Below are positions 1 through 8,258 of a stretch of 64,000 bases of DNA, in pieces. The notes under the pieces are model-generated. The model saw only the letters and a list, made by a program, of their open reading frames with translations. It was not told where the DNA came from and made no database searches. The stretch comes from Heritagella caecorum (GTDB lineage: Bacteria > Bacillota > Clostridia > Oscillospirales > Acutalibacteraceae): NCBI GenBank assembly GCA_904419035.1, contig CAJFQL010000001.1, positions 124,001-188,000 of the forward strand, given 5' to 3'. The position numbers and the translations under genes were made by a program. Position 1 is the first letter of the stretch. Each line of letters opens with the position of its first letter.

Positions 1-858
1 ATGGCTGATCACCCGGACAGCATCATCGTATTCTTCGATGGTGACACCCATTTCCAATAATTTGGCCGTAATGGATTCCAAATGTTTCGGGATCACATTC
101 TGAATCAGAACATCTCCCCCAGCCGCAGCCACTGCCGCCATATACGTGCCGGCTTCGATCTGATCGGGGATAATAGAATACGTGACCCCTTTCAGATTCT
201 TCACACCGTGCACTTTGATTACATCGGTACCGGCACCGTGGATATCGGCCCCCATGGTATTGAGGAAGTTAGCCAGATCCACCACATGGGGTTCTTTCGC
301 CGCGTTTTCAATGACCGTCGTGCCTTCTGCTTTGACAGCCGCCAACATGATGTTCATGGTGGCCCCCACTGTTACCATGTCAAGGTAAATATGAGCCCCT
401 TTCAGCGCCGTCGCCTGTACGTCGACCATACCGCCGTCCAGCGTATACGTGGCCCCCAATGCCATAAATCCCTTCAGGTGCTGGTCAATGGGACGAACAC
501 CCAGATCACACCCACCGGGCATAGCGACAACCGCATGGTTAAATTTGCCTAACAGGGCCCCCATAAAGTAATACGAACCGCGCAGGCCGCGAGCCAGTTC
601 GTACGGAGCCACACAAGTCCCAATGGTGGTGGGATCAATTTCCAGAGTGGAACGGTTGACCAATTTTACCTTGGCCCCCATTTCACGCAGAATTTCCGAC
701 ATTTTCGTCACGTCGGTGATATTGGGAATATTTTCAATACGGCAAATGCCGTCGGAAAGAGCAACAGCAGGAATAATCGCAACGGCTGCATTTTTTGCGC
801 CGCTGATCGCAACTTCTCCAGTAAGGCGATGGCCGCCGGTAATTACAAACTTGTCCAA
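1..858 (-). CDS. murA: UDP-N-acetylglucosamine 1-carboxyvinyltransferase, 3' end cut by window edge
   Basis: MurA adds enolpyruvate from PEP to UDP-GlcNAc, the first committed step of peptidoglycan synthesis in the cytosol. The first 286 codons are visible and the C-terminal part lies outside the window. I see the N-terminal GAKNAAV segment with the substrate-binding Lys22, and MPGGCDLGVRP with Cys118, which matches the catalytic cysteine of the loop. The start is a TTG (reading DKFVITGGHRLTGE) preceded by GGGAG at good distance; no ATG is available upstream in a sensible position. It is transcribed alone from an AT-rich region with a recognisable promoter. Which of the two MurA paralogues common in Firmicutes this is cannot be told. 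Confidence 0.95.
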   Translation of the reverse strand, partial: MDKFVITGGHRLTGEVAISGAKNAAVAIIPAVALSDGICRIENIPNITDVTKMSEILREMGAKVKLVNRSTLEIDPTTIGTCVAPYELARGLRGSYYFMGALLGKFNHAVVAMPGGCDLGVRPIDQHLKGFMALGATYTLDGGMVDVQATALKGAHIYLDMVTVGATMNIMLAAVKAEGTTVIENAAKEPHVVDLANFLNTMGADIHGAGTDVIKVHGVKNLKGVTYSIIPDQIEAGTYMAAVAAAGGDVLIQNVIPKHLESITAKLLEMGVTIEEYDDAVRVISH

Positions 859-884
859 ATTGACACGCTCCCAGCATTATGAAA

Positions 885-913
885 TTTATATGTATTAAAA
901 AAGATGTTTTCAA
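885..913 (-). promoter_or_regulatory. Probable sigma-A promoter of murA
   Basis: On the minus strand TTGAAA and TATAAA are separated by 17 bases, about 30 bases upstream of the murA start codon, inside a strongly AT-rich gap. Confidence 0.55.
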
Positions 914-1041
914 AATCAAAAAAAGGATTTGCTAAAACAGGCAAAATTATTCTTTGCCATCTAAAAGGATAACGCATTCCCTTTAAAAAGTCAATATGAA
1001 CGATTTGAAAAGGCCGTGTGTTTTCCCGGTGTTTTTTATGC

Positions 1042-1075
1042 AAAAAGGCTGGCCGTTTTACCGGCCAGCCTTTTT
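1042..1075. terminator. Bidirectional intrinsic terminator after the M23 peptidase gene
   Basis: Perfect 14-bp stem (arms 1042-1055 and 1062-1075) around a 6-base loop, with T-runs on both strands. It lies just past the stop codon of the M23 peptidase gene and closes the nusB-to-peptidase operon. The rest of the 220-base gap to murA is AT-rich and holds only the murA promoter. Confidence 0.85.
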
Positions 1076-1078
1076 CTT

Positions 1079-2623
1079 TTATGGACTTACATAAGAAAGC
1101 GGGTCTACATGTGACCCATTCACGAGCACTTCAAAATGCAGATGCGGCCCTGTCACATCCCCTGTCGATCCGATCAGGGCAATGGGTTGGCCTTTATAAA
1201 CCTGCTCACCGGGGCTCACCAGAATCTGGCTGCAGTGAGCATACAAAGTTTCCATCCCGTTTCCATGATTGATGCACAGATGATACCCATACCCATAATC
1301 ATGAAGTTTCACATATTCCACGGTACCACCGTCGGCCGCCACAATGGTTTGGCCGTAGCTGGCACCGTTTGCGATATCGATCCCGTTGTGCATGGTGCCC
1401 CAGCGGAATTCATACAGCGAACTGACCACCCGCACATTGGGCGCCGGCCACGTCAGCAGGCCGCTGGCTTCTCCGGGTGTCATGCCATCGGGCCGTTCTT
1501 TGGTACCTACCACCACGATTTTATCAACCGGTTCCTCTGTAACCGTTTCGCTGACATTTTTCCGTCCGGTTTCTTTTCCGTTGACATAGGTCACTTCATC
1601 CACGACTTTCCGGCTGCCCTCTTGGCCCTTCTGAGTGACTTTTGAATAATCGGTGTATTCACTGTCATCTTCTACCGTTCGCGTTTTGTAATCGATCACT
1701 TCGGTATAGCTCTCATTCCGGGTATACGATACTGTAACCGGCGAGTTTTCACTGGTGAGTACCTCCCGCAATTCGTCACTGGACATGACGCGATTGGTGG
1801 GATACAGGCCGGATACAACCTGAATAGATTCCACAAACTGGCTGGAAGAAGCTTTTTCGTCCTCTTTTACCGTATCCAGAATATCGGAAAGAAGATACGA
1901 TAAATCGGCACGGTTTTTAACGGAACCAATCAGATTTCCGTTTACATACAGCCCAGCGGCTTCTTCAATCACGCCGTCCGTCGTTTGCAGCAGCATGTCA
2001 CATACCTGGTTTTCGTCATACAGCACCGTGTCAGCTTGCCGCACGCCTAACGTATAGGCCGGCAGGAATGTCAGTTGGGTTTGCGATGTCGTTTCGGAAC
2101 CCATCCGTTCTCCCAACATCATACAGGCGTCGCTGAATACGTCTTCATTATCCACATCCTGGATGGTAACGCCATTGCACTGCACCGTCAGGGAAAAATC
2201 CAGGCTGTTCCAATAGGATAAGGTGCCCCACAAGATCGCGAAGGCACCCAGTGGTGCCACCAACCGGAACACAAACCCACCCAGTTTTTTGTGGCGACGC
2301 ACCGCCCGGGGAATGCCGGTCCAGAATTTATGAAACCAGGCTTTCGTTCCCAGTTGCCCGGCTTCCCGGAGCTCTCGGGCACCACCTTTCAAATTATCGA
2401 AAAAGTGGTGAATTTCTTTACCGATACGGGCCGCCTCTTTTCCGATCGTACGGCGGTACAGCTGCAAAAACAGCCCGCCCACCGGGACAGCTATGCGCCA
2501 AATGCGCCGCCCCACCCGGTGAAAGGCTCGCAGTTCCCACGCCCCCAGCCAATAAATCCCGTCGGCCAGATTACGCCCGTATTGCTGCCATGGAATGGTC
2601 TTTTTTTCATCAGGATTTTTCAT
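1079..2623 (-). CDS. Membrane-anchored M23 metallopeptidase with G5 domain
   Basis: Likely a zinc endopeptidase acting on peptidoglycan outside the cell. The 514-residue protein has a basic, soluble N-terminal part of about 115 residues, one membrane segment at about 116-138, an extracellular region, a G5-type domain at about 297-375, and an M23 LytM/LasA domain from about 400 to the end. Zinc ligands are visible as HNGID (His412, Asp416) and HLHFE (His496), with the catalytic-site YAH near 463. The order G5 then M23 is typical of clostridial cell-wall hydrolases; the long cytosolic N-terminus is unusual. It is the last gene of the operon, followed directly by a strong terminator. The substrate is inferred from family only. 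Confidence 0.88.
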   Translation of the reverse strand: MKNPDEKKTIPWQQYGRNLADGIYWLGAWELRAFHRVGRRIWRIAVPVGGLFLQLYRRTIGKEAARIGKEIHHFFDNLKGGARELREAGQLGTKAWFHKFWTGIPRAVRRHKKLGGFVFRLVAPLGAFAILWGTLSYWNSLDFSLTVQCNGVTIQDVDNEDVFSDACMMLGERMGSETTSQTQLTFLPAYTLGVRQADTVLYDENQVCDMLLQTTDGVIEEAAGLYVNGNLIGSVKNRADLSYLLSDILDTVKEDEKASSSQFVESIQVVSGLYPTNRVMSSDELREVLTSENSPVTVSYTRNESYTEVIDYKTRTVEDDSEYTDYSKVTQKGQEGSRKVVDEVTYVNGKETGRKNVSETVTEEPVDKIVVVGTKERPDGMTPGEASGLLTWPAPNVRVVSSLYEFRWGTMHNGIDIANGASYGQTIVAADGGTVEYVKLHDYGYGYHLCINHGNGMETLYAHCSQILVSPGEQVYKGQPIALIGSTGDVTGPHLHFEVLVNGSHVDPLSYVSP

Positions 2624-2704
2624 TGCATGTCATCCCGCCTAAAAATTACATTTTGTAACTTCTTTATGATACACCCATTGGCACCGGTTTGGCAAGAGGC
2701 GGTT

Positions 2705-3580
2705 TTAACAAAACGGAATGTGTGCCGTCACCTGCTCTGCACAATTTGTTTGATACAGGGCAAAAAACGTGGGGCTTTCTTCCACGGCGCGGTCATACAG
2801 CGCAAAGAAATCATCATCTTCCCCTTTTTCGCCCCACACCGCGTGATCCAGATTGGCATGGTCCCACTGGGGGTCTTCCGTCATAGGTAATAGCCGAGAC
2901 GAAATCCGCCACGTCTTTTTTCGTTCCCACCGGCGGGTGAGCATACGCTTTAGGCCCGTTTTATCGGTAGCCAGATGGAACGCATAGGAAGCATCTTTCA
3001 AAACCTGATACAAAAGTTCTTTGGGGACATGGGTATGAAAGCCCGCCTGAATCAGCCGTTCCAAATGAAGCACCAGTATTTCTTTTTCGCTGTCACCCAG
3101 CGGCGGCAACGCATCATGTACGGCGCGTTCCTGAGGTAACTGACCGGTTTCCCGCCGCAGCATCATGGTATCCAAACTGGCTTCAATTTCCTGGTGGCAG
3201 TAGGAGACCGGCTGCACCGGCAGCTGCTCATGCAGCCACTGGGCGCGAGCCGTTACAAAGGGATGGCACGTGCGGTCCAATAAATAATGGCACAAAAATC
3301 CCTGCCGCCAGGCACGCCCGGGGGCGCCTCCCAGCCCTTCCTTTTCGCACTGTTGCAAGGCGGCAATCAAAGGCGCGGGATCGGCCATCGTGTGCATGCG
3401 ATGGCCATAATCGGAAAGGGATTCCCCTTTTTTGCGCAAAGGCATGGTGCGGTGACAGAAAAGAATATCGGGCCCTTGTGCCCCCCATAAACGAAGGTTC
3501 TTTTCTGCTTGGCTGCAGCCAAACCCGAGTTTTTCTTCTACCTTTTCGGCAAAAAGCCAGTGGGTGATCATGGAAGGCAT
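2705..3580 (-). CDS. Zinc-dependent phospholipase C family protein
   Basis: The 291-residue protein matches the Zn_dep_PLPC family by its histidine/aspartate pattern: THWLFAEKV at the N-terminus, GAQGPDILFCHR near 35-45, GFLCHYLLDRTCHPFV near 95-110 and a later HQEIEASLD. These are the expected zinc ligands. There is no signal peptide, unlike secreted clostridial phospholipases C, so it is probably cytosolic and its real substrate is unknown. The chosen ATG has AAGGAG 7 bases upstream and overlaps the preceding pseudouridine synthase gene by 13 bases; an ATG three codons later would give an ATGA overlap but has a poor ribosome site. Many Clostridia carry such a protein of undefined role. Confidence 0.75.
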   Translation of the reverse strand: MPSMITHWLFAEKVEEKLGFGCSQAEKNLRLWGAQGPDILFCHRTMPLRKKGESLSDYGHRMHTMADPAPLIAALQQCEKEGLGGAPGRAWRQGFLCHYLLDRTCHPFVTARAQWLHEQLPVQPVSYCHQEIEASLDTMMLRRETGQLPQERAVHDALPPLGDSEKEILVLHLERLIQAGFHTHVPKELLYQVLKDASYAFHLATDKTGLKRMLTRRWERKKTWRISSRLLPMTEDPQWDHANLDHAVWGEKGEDDDFFALYDRAVEESPTFFALYQTNCAEQVTAHIPFC

Positions 3581-4476
3581 AGAAACTCTCCTTTCTTATC
3601 AAAACAGTCAAAAATGTGCGGGAATGCACGGCACATATCATCGGGAATAGGCGCCACGACGTGCTCCGTTCTTCCCCCCTGCACCGGCGGAATGTCCACC
3701 CGCCAGCAATGAAGCGCCTGGCGCTGTATACAAACAAGATGGCCGCCATATAAATCATCGCCAGCCAGCGGATGTCCGATGCTGGCCATATGAACGCGGA
3801 TCTGATGGGTGCGTCCGGTATAGATCCGGCATTGCAGTAACGTGTACGTATCATCATGGGCCAGCGGCACATATTCCGTTAGGGCGTATTGGCCTTGTCC
3901 ACAGCAGCGCTGGATCCGGCTCCCCGGTTTTAACCCTATAGGTTTTTCAATGCGTCCCGGCCATGTCAGGACGCCTTCACAAACCGCCAAATACCGTTTT
4001 TCGATTTTTTGTGCCAATGCCGCGGTGGAAAACCGGTCTTTTCCCAAAACAAGCAGCCCGCTGGTATCTTTATCCAGCCGGTACAAAGGGCGGAAGGCCG
4101 CCATGCCTCCCTGCTGCCGCTGATAGGCGGCAAACGACTGAGCCAGGCTATCAAAATCATGGCCCGGGGTGGGATAAACCACGGTATGGTAAGGTTTGTC
4201 CACTACCCATACGCTGTCGTTTTCCCACACGATAGAAAGCGGAACTGCGCTTTCCGTCTGGGTTTGGGTCCGGTCCGGCGGGAATTGGAGCACAATTTCA
4301 TCCCCGGTGCGCACCGGGTCAATGGTACGCAACGTTTCGCCCCAGCGTGTTATACCGCCGGGCATCCGTTTGCAGGCAATCAGCAGCCGGGCGGTAACCG
4401 GCGTAAACCGCCGCAAAAAAACTTTGGCCGGAAGCCCATCGGCTTCCGGCGGTACAAGAAAACAAACCGTTTGCAT
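3568..4476 (-). CDS. RluA-family RNA pseudouridine synthase
   Basis: Converts uridine to pseudouridine in rRNA or tRNA. At 302 residues it has the usual RluA-type length. The catalytic motif RLDKDTSGLLV (aspartate in RLD) and the downstream GRTHQIRVHMASIGHPLAGDDLYG block are clear. The N-terminal part may be a degenerate S4-like region. The gene begins 3 bases after ispA ends and overlaps the next gene by 13 bases, so it is in the nusB-xse-ispA operon. Which RNA position it modifies cannot be decided from sequence. Confidence 0.9.
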   Translation of the reverse strand: MQTVCFLVPPEADGLPAKVFLRRFTPVTARLLIACKRMPGGITRWGETLRTIDPVRTGDEIVLQFPPDRTQTQTESAVPLSIVWENDSVWVVDKPYHTVVYPTPGHDFDSLAQSFAAYQRQQGGMAAFRPLYRLDKDTSGLLVLGKDRFSTAALAQKIEKRYLAVCEGVLTWPGRIEKPIGLKPGSRIQRCCGQGQYALTEYVPLAHDDTYTLLQCRIYTGRTHQIRVHMASIGHPLAGDDLYGGHLVCIQRQALHCWRVDIPPVQGGRTEHVVAPIPDDMCRAFPHIFDCFDKKGEFLCLP

Positions 4477-4478
4477 CT

Positions 4479-5348
4479 TTAGGATTCCCTTTTCGCCAGA
4501 GCCCGGGCAAAATCCTGCAAATCCTGCGCTTTGTCTCCAAAGATCTGCAAGGCGTTCGCCGCTTTTTCGCTGAGCTCTTCGGCTTGTTTCTGGGCTTTTG
4601 TAAGGCCGAGCAGCGACACATAGGTGCTCTTTTGCCGTTCCTCATCCATCCCTGTATTTTTCCCTAACGCGTTTGCGTCCCCGGTTACATCCAGCACATC
4701 ATCGCGAATTTGGAAGGCAAGCCCCACATAAGCCGCAAATTCCCGCGCGACCCGAATAGCCGGTTCCTCTGCACCGGCCGCCAGGCAGCCGAGTACACAC
4801 GCCGCCTGAATCAAGGCGCCGGTTTTCCCGGTGTCCATACGGAACAGAGTTTCGATGGGAACGTTTTTCCCCTGGCTTTGCAGGTCAATGGATTGCCCCC
4901 CTACCATCCCGGCAGCGCCCGCCTGATGGGATAGTTCCCCTACGGCCCGGACAATCCGGTCCGCCGGAAGCTGTGCCTGGCTCAGACAAGAAAAAGCCAA
5001 AGTCAAAAGGGCGTCACCCGCTAACAAAGCGGTAGCTTCGCCATACACGGTATGGTTGGTCGGTTTCCCGCGGCGCAGGGCATCATCGTCCATACACGGC
5101 AAATCGTCATGAATCAGGGAATACGTATGGATCATTTCCACCGCACAGGCAAACGGAAGTGCTTTTTCCGCATCGCCCCCGCACAGCCGGGTGAAGGCCA
5201 AGGTGAGCATAGGGCGAATGCGTTTCCCCCCGGCCATTAAGCTATAGGCCATGCTTTCCTGCAACACCGGTTCCAAGCACTGGCATGTTTCCACCTGCTT
5301 TTTCAGGTACTCTTCAATTTGCATGCGATCTTCCTTGTGCCCTAACAT
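4479..5348 (-). CDS. ispA: Farnesyl/geranyl diphosphate synthase
   Basis: Condenses isopentenyl diphosphate with allylic diphosphates to give the C15 precursor of undecaprenyl and other polyprenyl lipids. Both aspartate-rich motifs are present: DDLPCMDDD (first) and QIRDDVLDVTGD (second), together with GGKRIRPML near the N-terminus. Length (289) fits IspA. Two starts are possible: the ATG used here has AAGGAG 9 bases upstream; an ATG 8 codons later (5324) has AAGGAAG and is equally good. It lies directly after xseA-xseB, the classical Firmicute order. Confidence 0.93.
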   Translation of the reverse strand: MLGHKEDRMQIEEYLKKQVETCQCLEPVLQESMAYSLMAGGKRIRPMLTLAFTRLCGGDAEKALPFACAVEMIHTYSLIHDDLPCMDDDALRRGKPTNHTVYGEATALLAGDALLTLAFSCLSQAQLPADRIVRAVGELSHQAGAAGMVGGQSIDLQSQGKNVPIETLFRMDTGKTGALIQAACVLGCLAAGAEEPAIRVAREFAAYVGLAFQIRDDVLDVTGDANALGKNTGMDEERQKSTYVSLLGLTKAQKQAEELSEKAANALQIFGDKAQDLQDFARALAKRES

Positions 5349-5366
5349 AGACGTCCTCTCCTTACT

Positions 5367-5570
5367 TTAGGCTTCAGTCTCTTCCGGCTGAGAGAGCACT
5401 TGCACTTTCTGTTCCGCCGTATCCAGCTTTTTCCGGCAAAAAGCTGTCAGTTTGGCCCCTTCTTCAAACAGCTTCATCGAAGCGTCCAGCCCTTCTTCCC
5501 CGCTTTCCAGTTTTTCGGTAATCTCTTGCAGGCGGGCGAGGGCCTGTTCAAAAGACATTTTTTGATTCAT
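5367..5570 (-). CDS. xseB: Exodeoxyribonuclease VII small subunit
   Basis: Small subunit of the single-strand-specific exonuclease VII; it binds XseA along its coiled-coil arms. The 67-residue protein has the family pattern FEQALARLQEI, LESGEEGLDASM, LFEEGAKL, KLDTAEQKV. The ATG chosen overlaps the xseA stop as ATGA and has AAAGGAGG 9 bases upstream; a longer in-frame reading would run into xseA and lacks support. Confidence 0.95.
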   Translation of the reverse strand: MNQKMSFEQALARLQEITEKLESGEEGLDASMKLFEEGAKLTAFCRKKLDTAEQKVQVLSQPEETEA

Positions 5571-6778
5571 AGTTTCGGTTCCTCCTTTACGGCCTGCACC
5601 TGGCACACGGCCTCGCCATCATGAAAATGCAGATCCACCGTATCCCCCGGCTGCAAACCCGTTACCCCCGGCACACTGTGCCCTTCTTTTTCCACCCAGG
5701 CATACCCCCGGCACAGCACTTTTAACGGGCTGAGGGCATCGAGCCGGGCTGCCAGTGCCGCCAGGTTTTTCCCTTTTTGACTCAGGTTATGCTGAGTGGC
5801 CGACACACACCGGTGCGAAAGCAAATCTAATTGCTGGCTTTTTTGCTGGATCATCCCGGTGAGCAGCTGCGGATGAAACCGATTCAGCTTATCGCGGTAC
5901 GTATCCAGTTGATCGTGTAAGCACTGCTGCATGCGGCTTTCCATTGACCACAAGAAAGTTTTTGTGTCCATTTGATCGGGCGACACCAGTTCCGCTGCCG
6001 CACTGGGCGTGGGGGCGCGCAGGTCGGCCACAAAATCACAGATGGTAAAATCTGTCTCGTGCCCGACTGCCGAAATGACCGGAATGCGCGAAGCTGCCAC
6101 AGCCCGGGCCGTTTCTTCTTCGTTAAACGCCCACAAATCTTCCAGCGAACCGCCGCCGCGCCCCACCAGAATTACATCGCCAAGGTTTTCCTTATTGGCC
6201 CGACGCAAAGCGGCCGCGATCTGTCCCGCTGCTTCTTTCCCCTGCACCAGTACCGGCAACAGATTGATGCTTGCCACCGGCCAGCGCCGGCGCAAAATAG
6301 ACAGAATGTCCTGCAGCGCGGCCCCGGTGGGGGATGTAATCACGCAGATCGTTTCGGGATAAGTGGGAATCGGTTTTTTCTTCGCCGTATCGAAAAGCCC
6401 TTCTTGTTCCAGCTTTCGTTTGAGCTGTTCAAACGCCACCGAAAGGGCCCCGGCCCCTGCTGGCTGCATTTCTTCGCAATACAGCTGGTACTGCCCCCCT
6501 GCTTCATACAGGGAAACACGGCCCCGCACCCACACTTTCATGCCGTTTTCCGGCAAAAAACGCAGCCGCCGGGCTTTGTCGGCAAACATCACGCACCGCA
6601 CGACCCCGCCCGCATCTTTGAGCGAAAAGTACAGGTGCCCGCTGCGCATAGCCCCGGCAAAGTTCGAGATTTCACCGGTGATATAAAGCGACCGCAACCG
6701 GCTATCGCCTTCCAGAAGCGAACGCACATAAAAATTCAGTTGGGATACGGTCAAAACCTGGTGTTGGGTTGTGTTCAC
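5567..6778 (-). CDS. xseA: Exodeoxyribonuclease VII large subunit
   Basis: Catalytic subunit of exonuclease VII. An N-terminal OB fold (VSQLNFYVRSLLEGD, ITGEISNF, HLYFSLKDA) is followed by the nuclease domain with VITSPTGAALQDIL, GRGGGSLEDLWAFN, and SAVGHETDFTICDFVADLRAPTPSAAAE. The length of 403 is normal. The start is GTG, overlapping the preceding M22 gene as GTGA, and the stop overlaps xseB as ATGA, so the three genes are translationally coupled. Confidence 0.97.
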   Translation of the reverse strand: MNTTQHQVLTVSQLNFYVRSLLEGDSRLRSLYITGEISNFAGAMRSGHLYFSLKDAGGVVRCVMFADKARRLRFLPENGMKVWVRGRVSLYEAGGQYQLYCEEMQPAGAGALSVAFEQLKRKLEQEGLFDTAKKKPIPTYPETICVITSPTGAALQDILSILRRRWPVASINLLPVLVQGKEAAGQIAAALRRANKENLGDVILVGRGGGSLEDLWAFNEEETARAVAASRIPVISAVGHETDFTICDFVADLRAPTPSAAAELVSPDQMDTKTFLWSMESRMQQCLHDQLDTYRDKLNRFHPQLLTGMIQQKSQQLDLLSHRCVSATQHNLSQKGKNLAALAARLDALSPLKVLCRGYAWVEKEGHSVPGVTGLQPGDTVDLHFHDGEAVCQVQAVKEEPKL

Positions 6779-7713
6779 ACTTCTCCCTCCTGGCGCAGAT
6801 ATGCCAAAACAGCAAGGCCCGCCGCATTGTCCGACGAAAACGCCGGTTCGGCAAATGCGGCGTTAAATTTCTGCTGCAGGTGCTGGCGAATTAAAGAATT
6901 GGACATGACGCCCCCCGCAAAAACCAGCGGCAGTTCGCCGAGTTTAACAAACAGTGCTTCGGTCATGGCGCTCAGGGTCTGTTCAATGGTCATCAGACAA
7001 TACCGGGCAATGTATGCCGGTTCGCGCCCCTGGCTCACCATCATTTGGCACTGATTTTGCAGCCCGGACAGGCAGCAATCTGCCCCTTTCATAACGGGGT
7101 GCACTTTTACAGGGCCCGTCCATTCCAGCGCAAGTTTTTCCAGCGCAGGACCCGCCGGAAACGGAAGCCCCAGCATGTGCCCCACCCGGTCGACGGCCTG
7201 CCCGGCTTTTAGATCCAGCGATGCCGCCACCAGTTCACAGTGAAAGACGTGTTCTTTGTCCGGCGTAACCAGCAGCGCTTCGGTGGTACCGCCCGATACA
7301 TGGAACGCCAAAAATTTCTGTTTGCACAGCGCTATCTGATCCGAAGAATACAGGGCGGCCATGATATGGCCTGCCTGATGGGAAAAGGTATACACCGGCA
7401 CCGACAACGCCCCGGCGATCATTTTGGCAGCTCCGTACCCCACGGTAAAGCAGGGCATGTACGACCCTTCCTGGTCACGGGGCCGCACCGATACACCAAC
7501 GCCCCCCAGGGTGGCCGGTTCTTTCCACAGCACATCCAGCATCGTAGGTAATTGCTGCACATGGTGAAAAACCGCGTCGCTTTGCCGCAACCCGATTTGC
7601 CCTTCTTTCACGGGAAGCAACCGTTTGCTCTGTATGATACGGCCATCCTCAAACAGAGCCGCCGATGTGGTATAATTGCTGGTATCAATGCCAAGAAACG
7701 CGCGGCCGGGCAT
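6775..7713 (-). CDS. TsaD/Kae1-like M22 family protein (paralogue)
   Basis: The fold belongs to the ASKHA/Kae1 family: LGIDTSNYTTSAAL at the N-terminus, GVGVSVRPRDQEGSYMPCF, the metal-binding HxxxH as HQAGH, and GGVMSNS near the C-terminus. It is 312 residues, shorter than true TsaD (about 340), and differs at many positions conserved in the tRNA-t6A enzyme, so I read it as the Clostridia-specific paralogue often found beside nusB/xseA. Its substrate is not known to me. It starts within the nusB stop (TAATG) and ends overlapping xseA (GTGA), so expression is coupled to both. Confidence 0.8.
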   Translation of the reverse strand: MPGRAFLGIDTSNYTTSAALFEDGRIIQSKRLLPVKEGQIGLRQSDAVFHHVQQLPTMLDVLWKEPATLGGVGVSVRPRDQEGSYMPCFTVGYGAAKMIAGALSVPVYTFSHQAGHIMAALYSSDQIALCKQKFLAFHVSGGTTEALLVTPDKEHVFHCELVAASLDLKAGQAVDRVGHMLGLPFPAGPALEKLALEWTGPVKVHPVMKGADCCLSGLQNQCQMMVSQGREPAYIARYCLMTIEQTLSAMTEALFVKLGELPLVFAGGVMSNSLIRQHLQQKFNAAFAEPAFSSDNAAGLAVLAYLRQEGEV

Positions 7714-8120
7714 TATTCACCGGCCTCCTTTTCTTCTTTCATCACCGAAGCCAACACACCGTTGACAAACGGGGCGTCTTCGGCACTGCCGTATTTTTTG
7801 GCCAGTTCCACCGCTTCGTTGATGGAAACACTGCCGGGAATGTCTTTTTCGTACCGGATTTCGTAAATAGCCAGACGCAAAGCTGCCACCGCTACCCGGG
7901 ATAGCCGCTGGAACTGCCAGCCACGGGTATACCGGGAAATCACTTCGTCCACTTCACTGCAGTGCGCTTCGACCCCTTTGGCCAGATGTTCGGCAAAATC
8001 GTCCACAATCACATCCCGGCTCATGCCGGCGGCATCGATCGATGCATCAATGCTTTCTCCCGTGATGCCCTGTTCAAACACAAGCAAAAACGCCTGTTCT
8101 CTCGCTTCCCTTCGTTTCAT
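7713..8120 (-). CDS. nusB: Transcription antitermination factor NusB
   Basis: NusB with NusE (S10) binds boxA RNA and promotes antitermination, mainly on rRNA operons. The 135-residue protein has the family pattern RREAREQAFLLVFEQ, LSRVAVAALRLAIYEI, IPGSVSINEAVELAKKYG, FVNGVLASV. I start at the ATG at 8120, which follows an AAGGAGGG; the upstream in-frame start would contain that ribosome site. A promoter and a hairpin with T-run precede it (see separate entries). It is the first gene of an eight-gene operon. Confidence 0.96.
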   Translation of the reverse strand: MKRREAREQAFLLVFEQGITGESIDASIDAAGMSRDVIVDDFAEHLAKGVEAHCSEVDEVISRYTRGWQFQRLSRVAVAALRLAIYEIRYEKDIPGSVSINEAVELAKKYGSAEDAPFVNGVLASVMKEEKEAGE

Positions 8121-8149
8121 CGGTATAAAGCCCTCCTTCAAGCAAAAAA

Positions 8150-8174
8150 ACGGCCCTCTTGTGTGGAGGGCCGT
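8150..8174 (-). terminator. Intrinsic terminator in the nusB leader / after spoIIIAH
   Basis: On the minus strand arms of 9 bp (8166-8174 and 8150-8158) enclose a 7-base loop and are followed by seven T. It can end read-through from spoIIIAH. It also lies downstream of the probable nusB promoter and about 30 bases before the nusB start, so it may act as an attenuator. The 5' arm can also pair with the nusB ribosome site. Confidence 0.8.
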
Positions 8175-8223
8175 TTCCGAATTTCATAGAGAATCCATTC
8201 AGTTTTCAATCTTCCACGCCGCT

Positions 8224-8253
8224 ATTATACCATAGCAGCCGGAAAGAATACAA
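8224..8253 (-). promoter_or_regulatory. Probable sigma-A promoter of the nusB operon
   Basis: Minus strand TTGTAT, 18-base spacer ending in TGG (extended -10), then TATAAT. It lies between the spoIIIAH stop and the hairpin in front of nusB. Confidence 0.65.
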
Positions 8254-8258
8254 CTGTT

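Noticed and set aside
5972..7054. 360-codon plus-strand frame
   Set aside because: Antisense shadow across xseA and the M22 gene; no family pattern.
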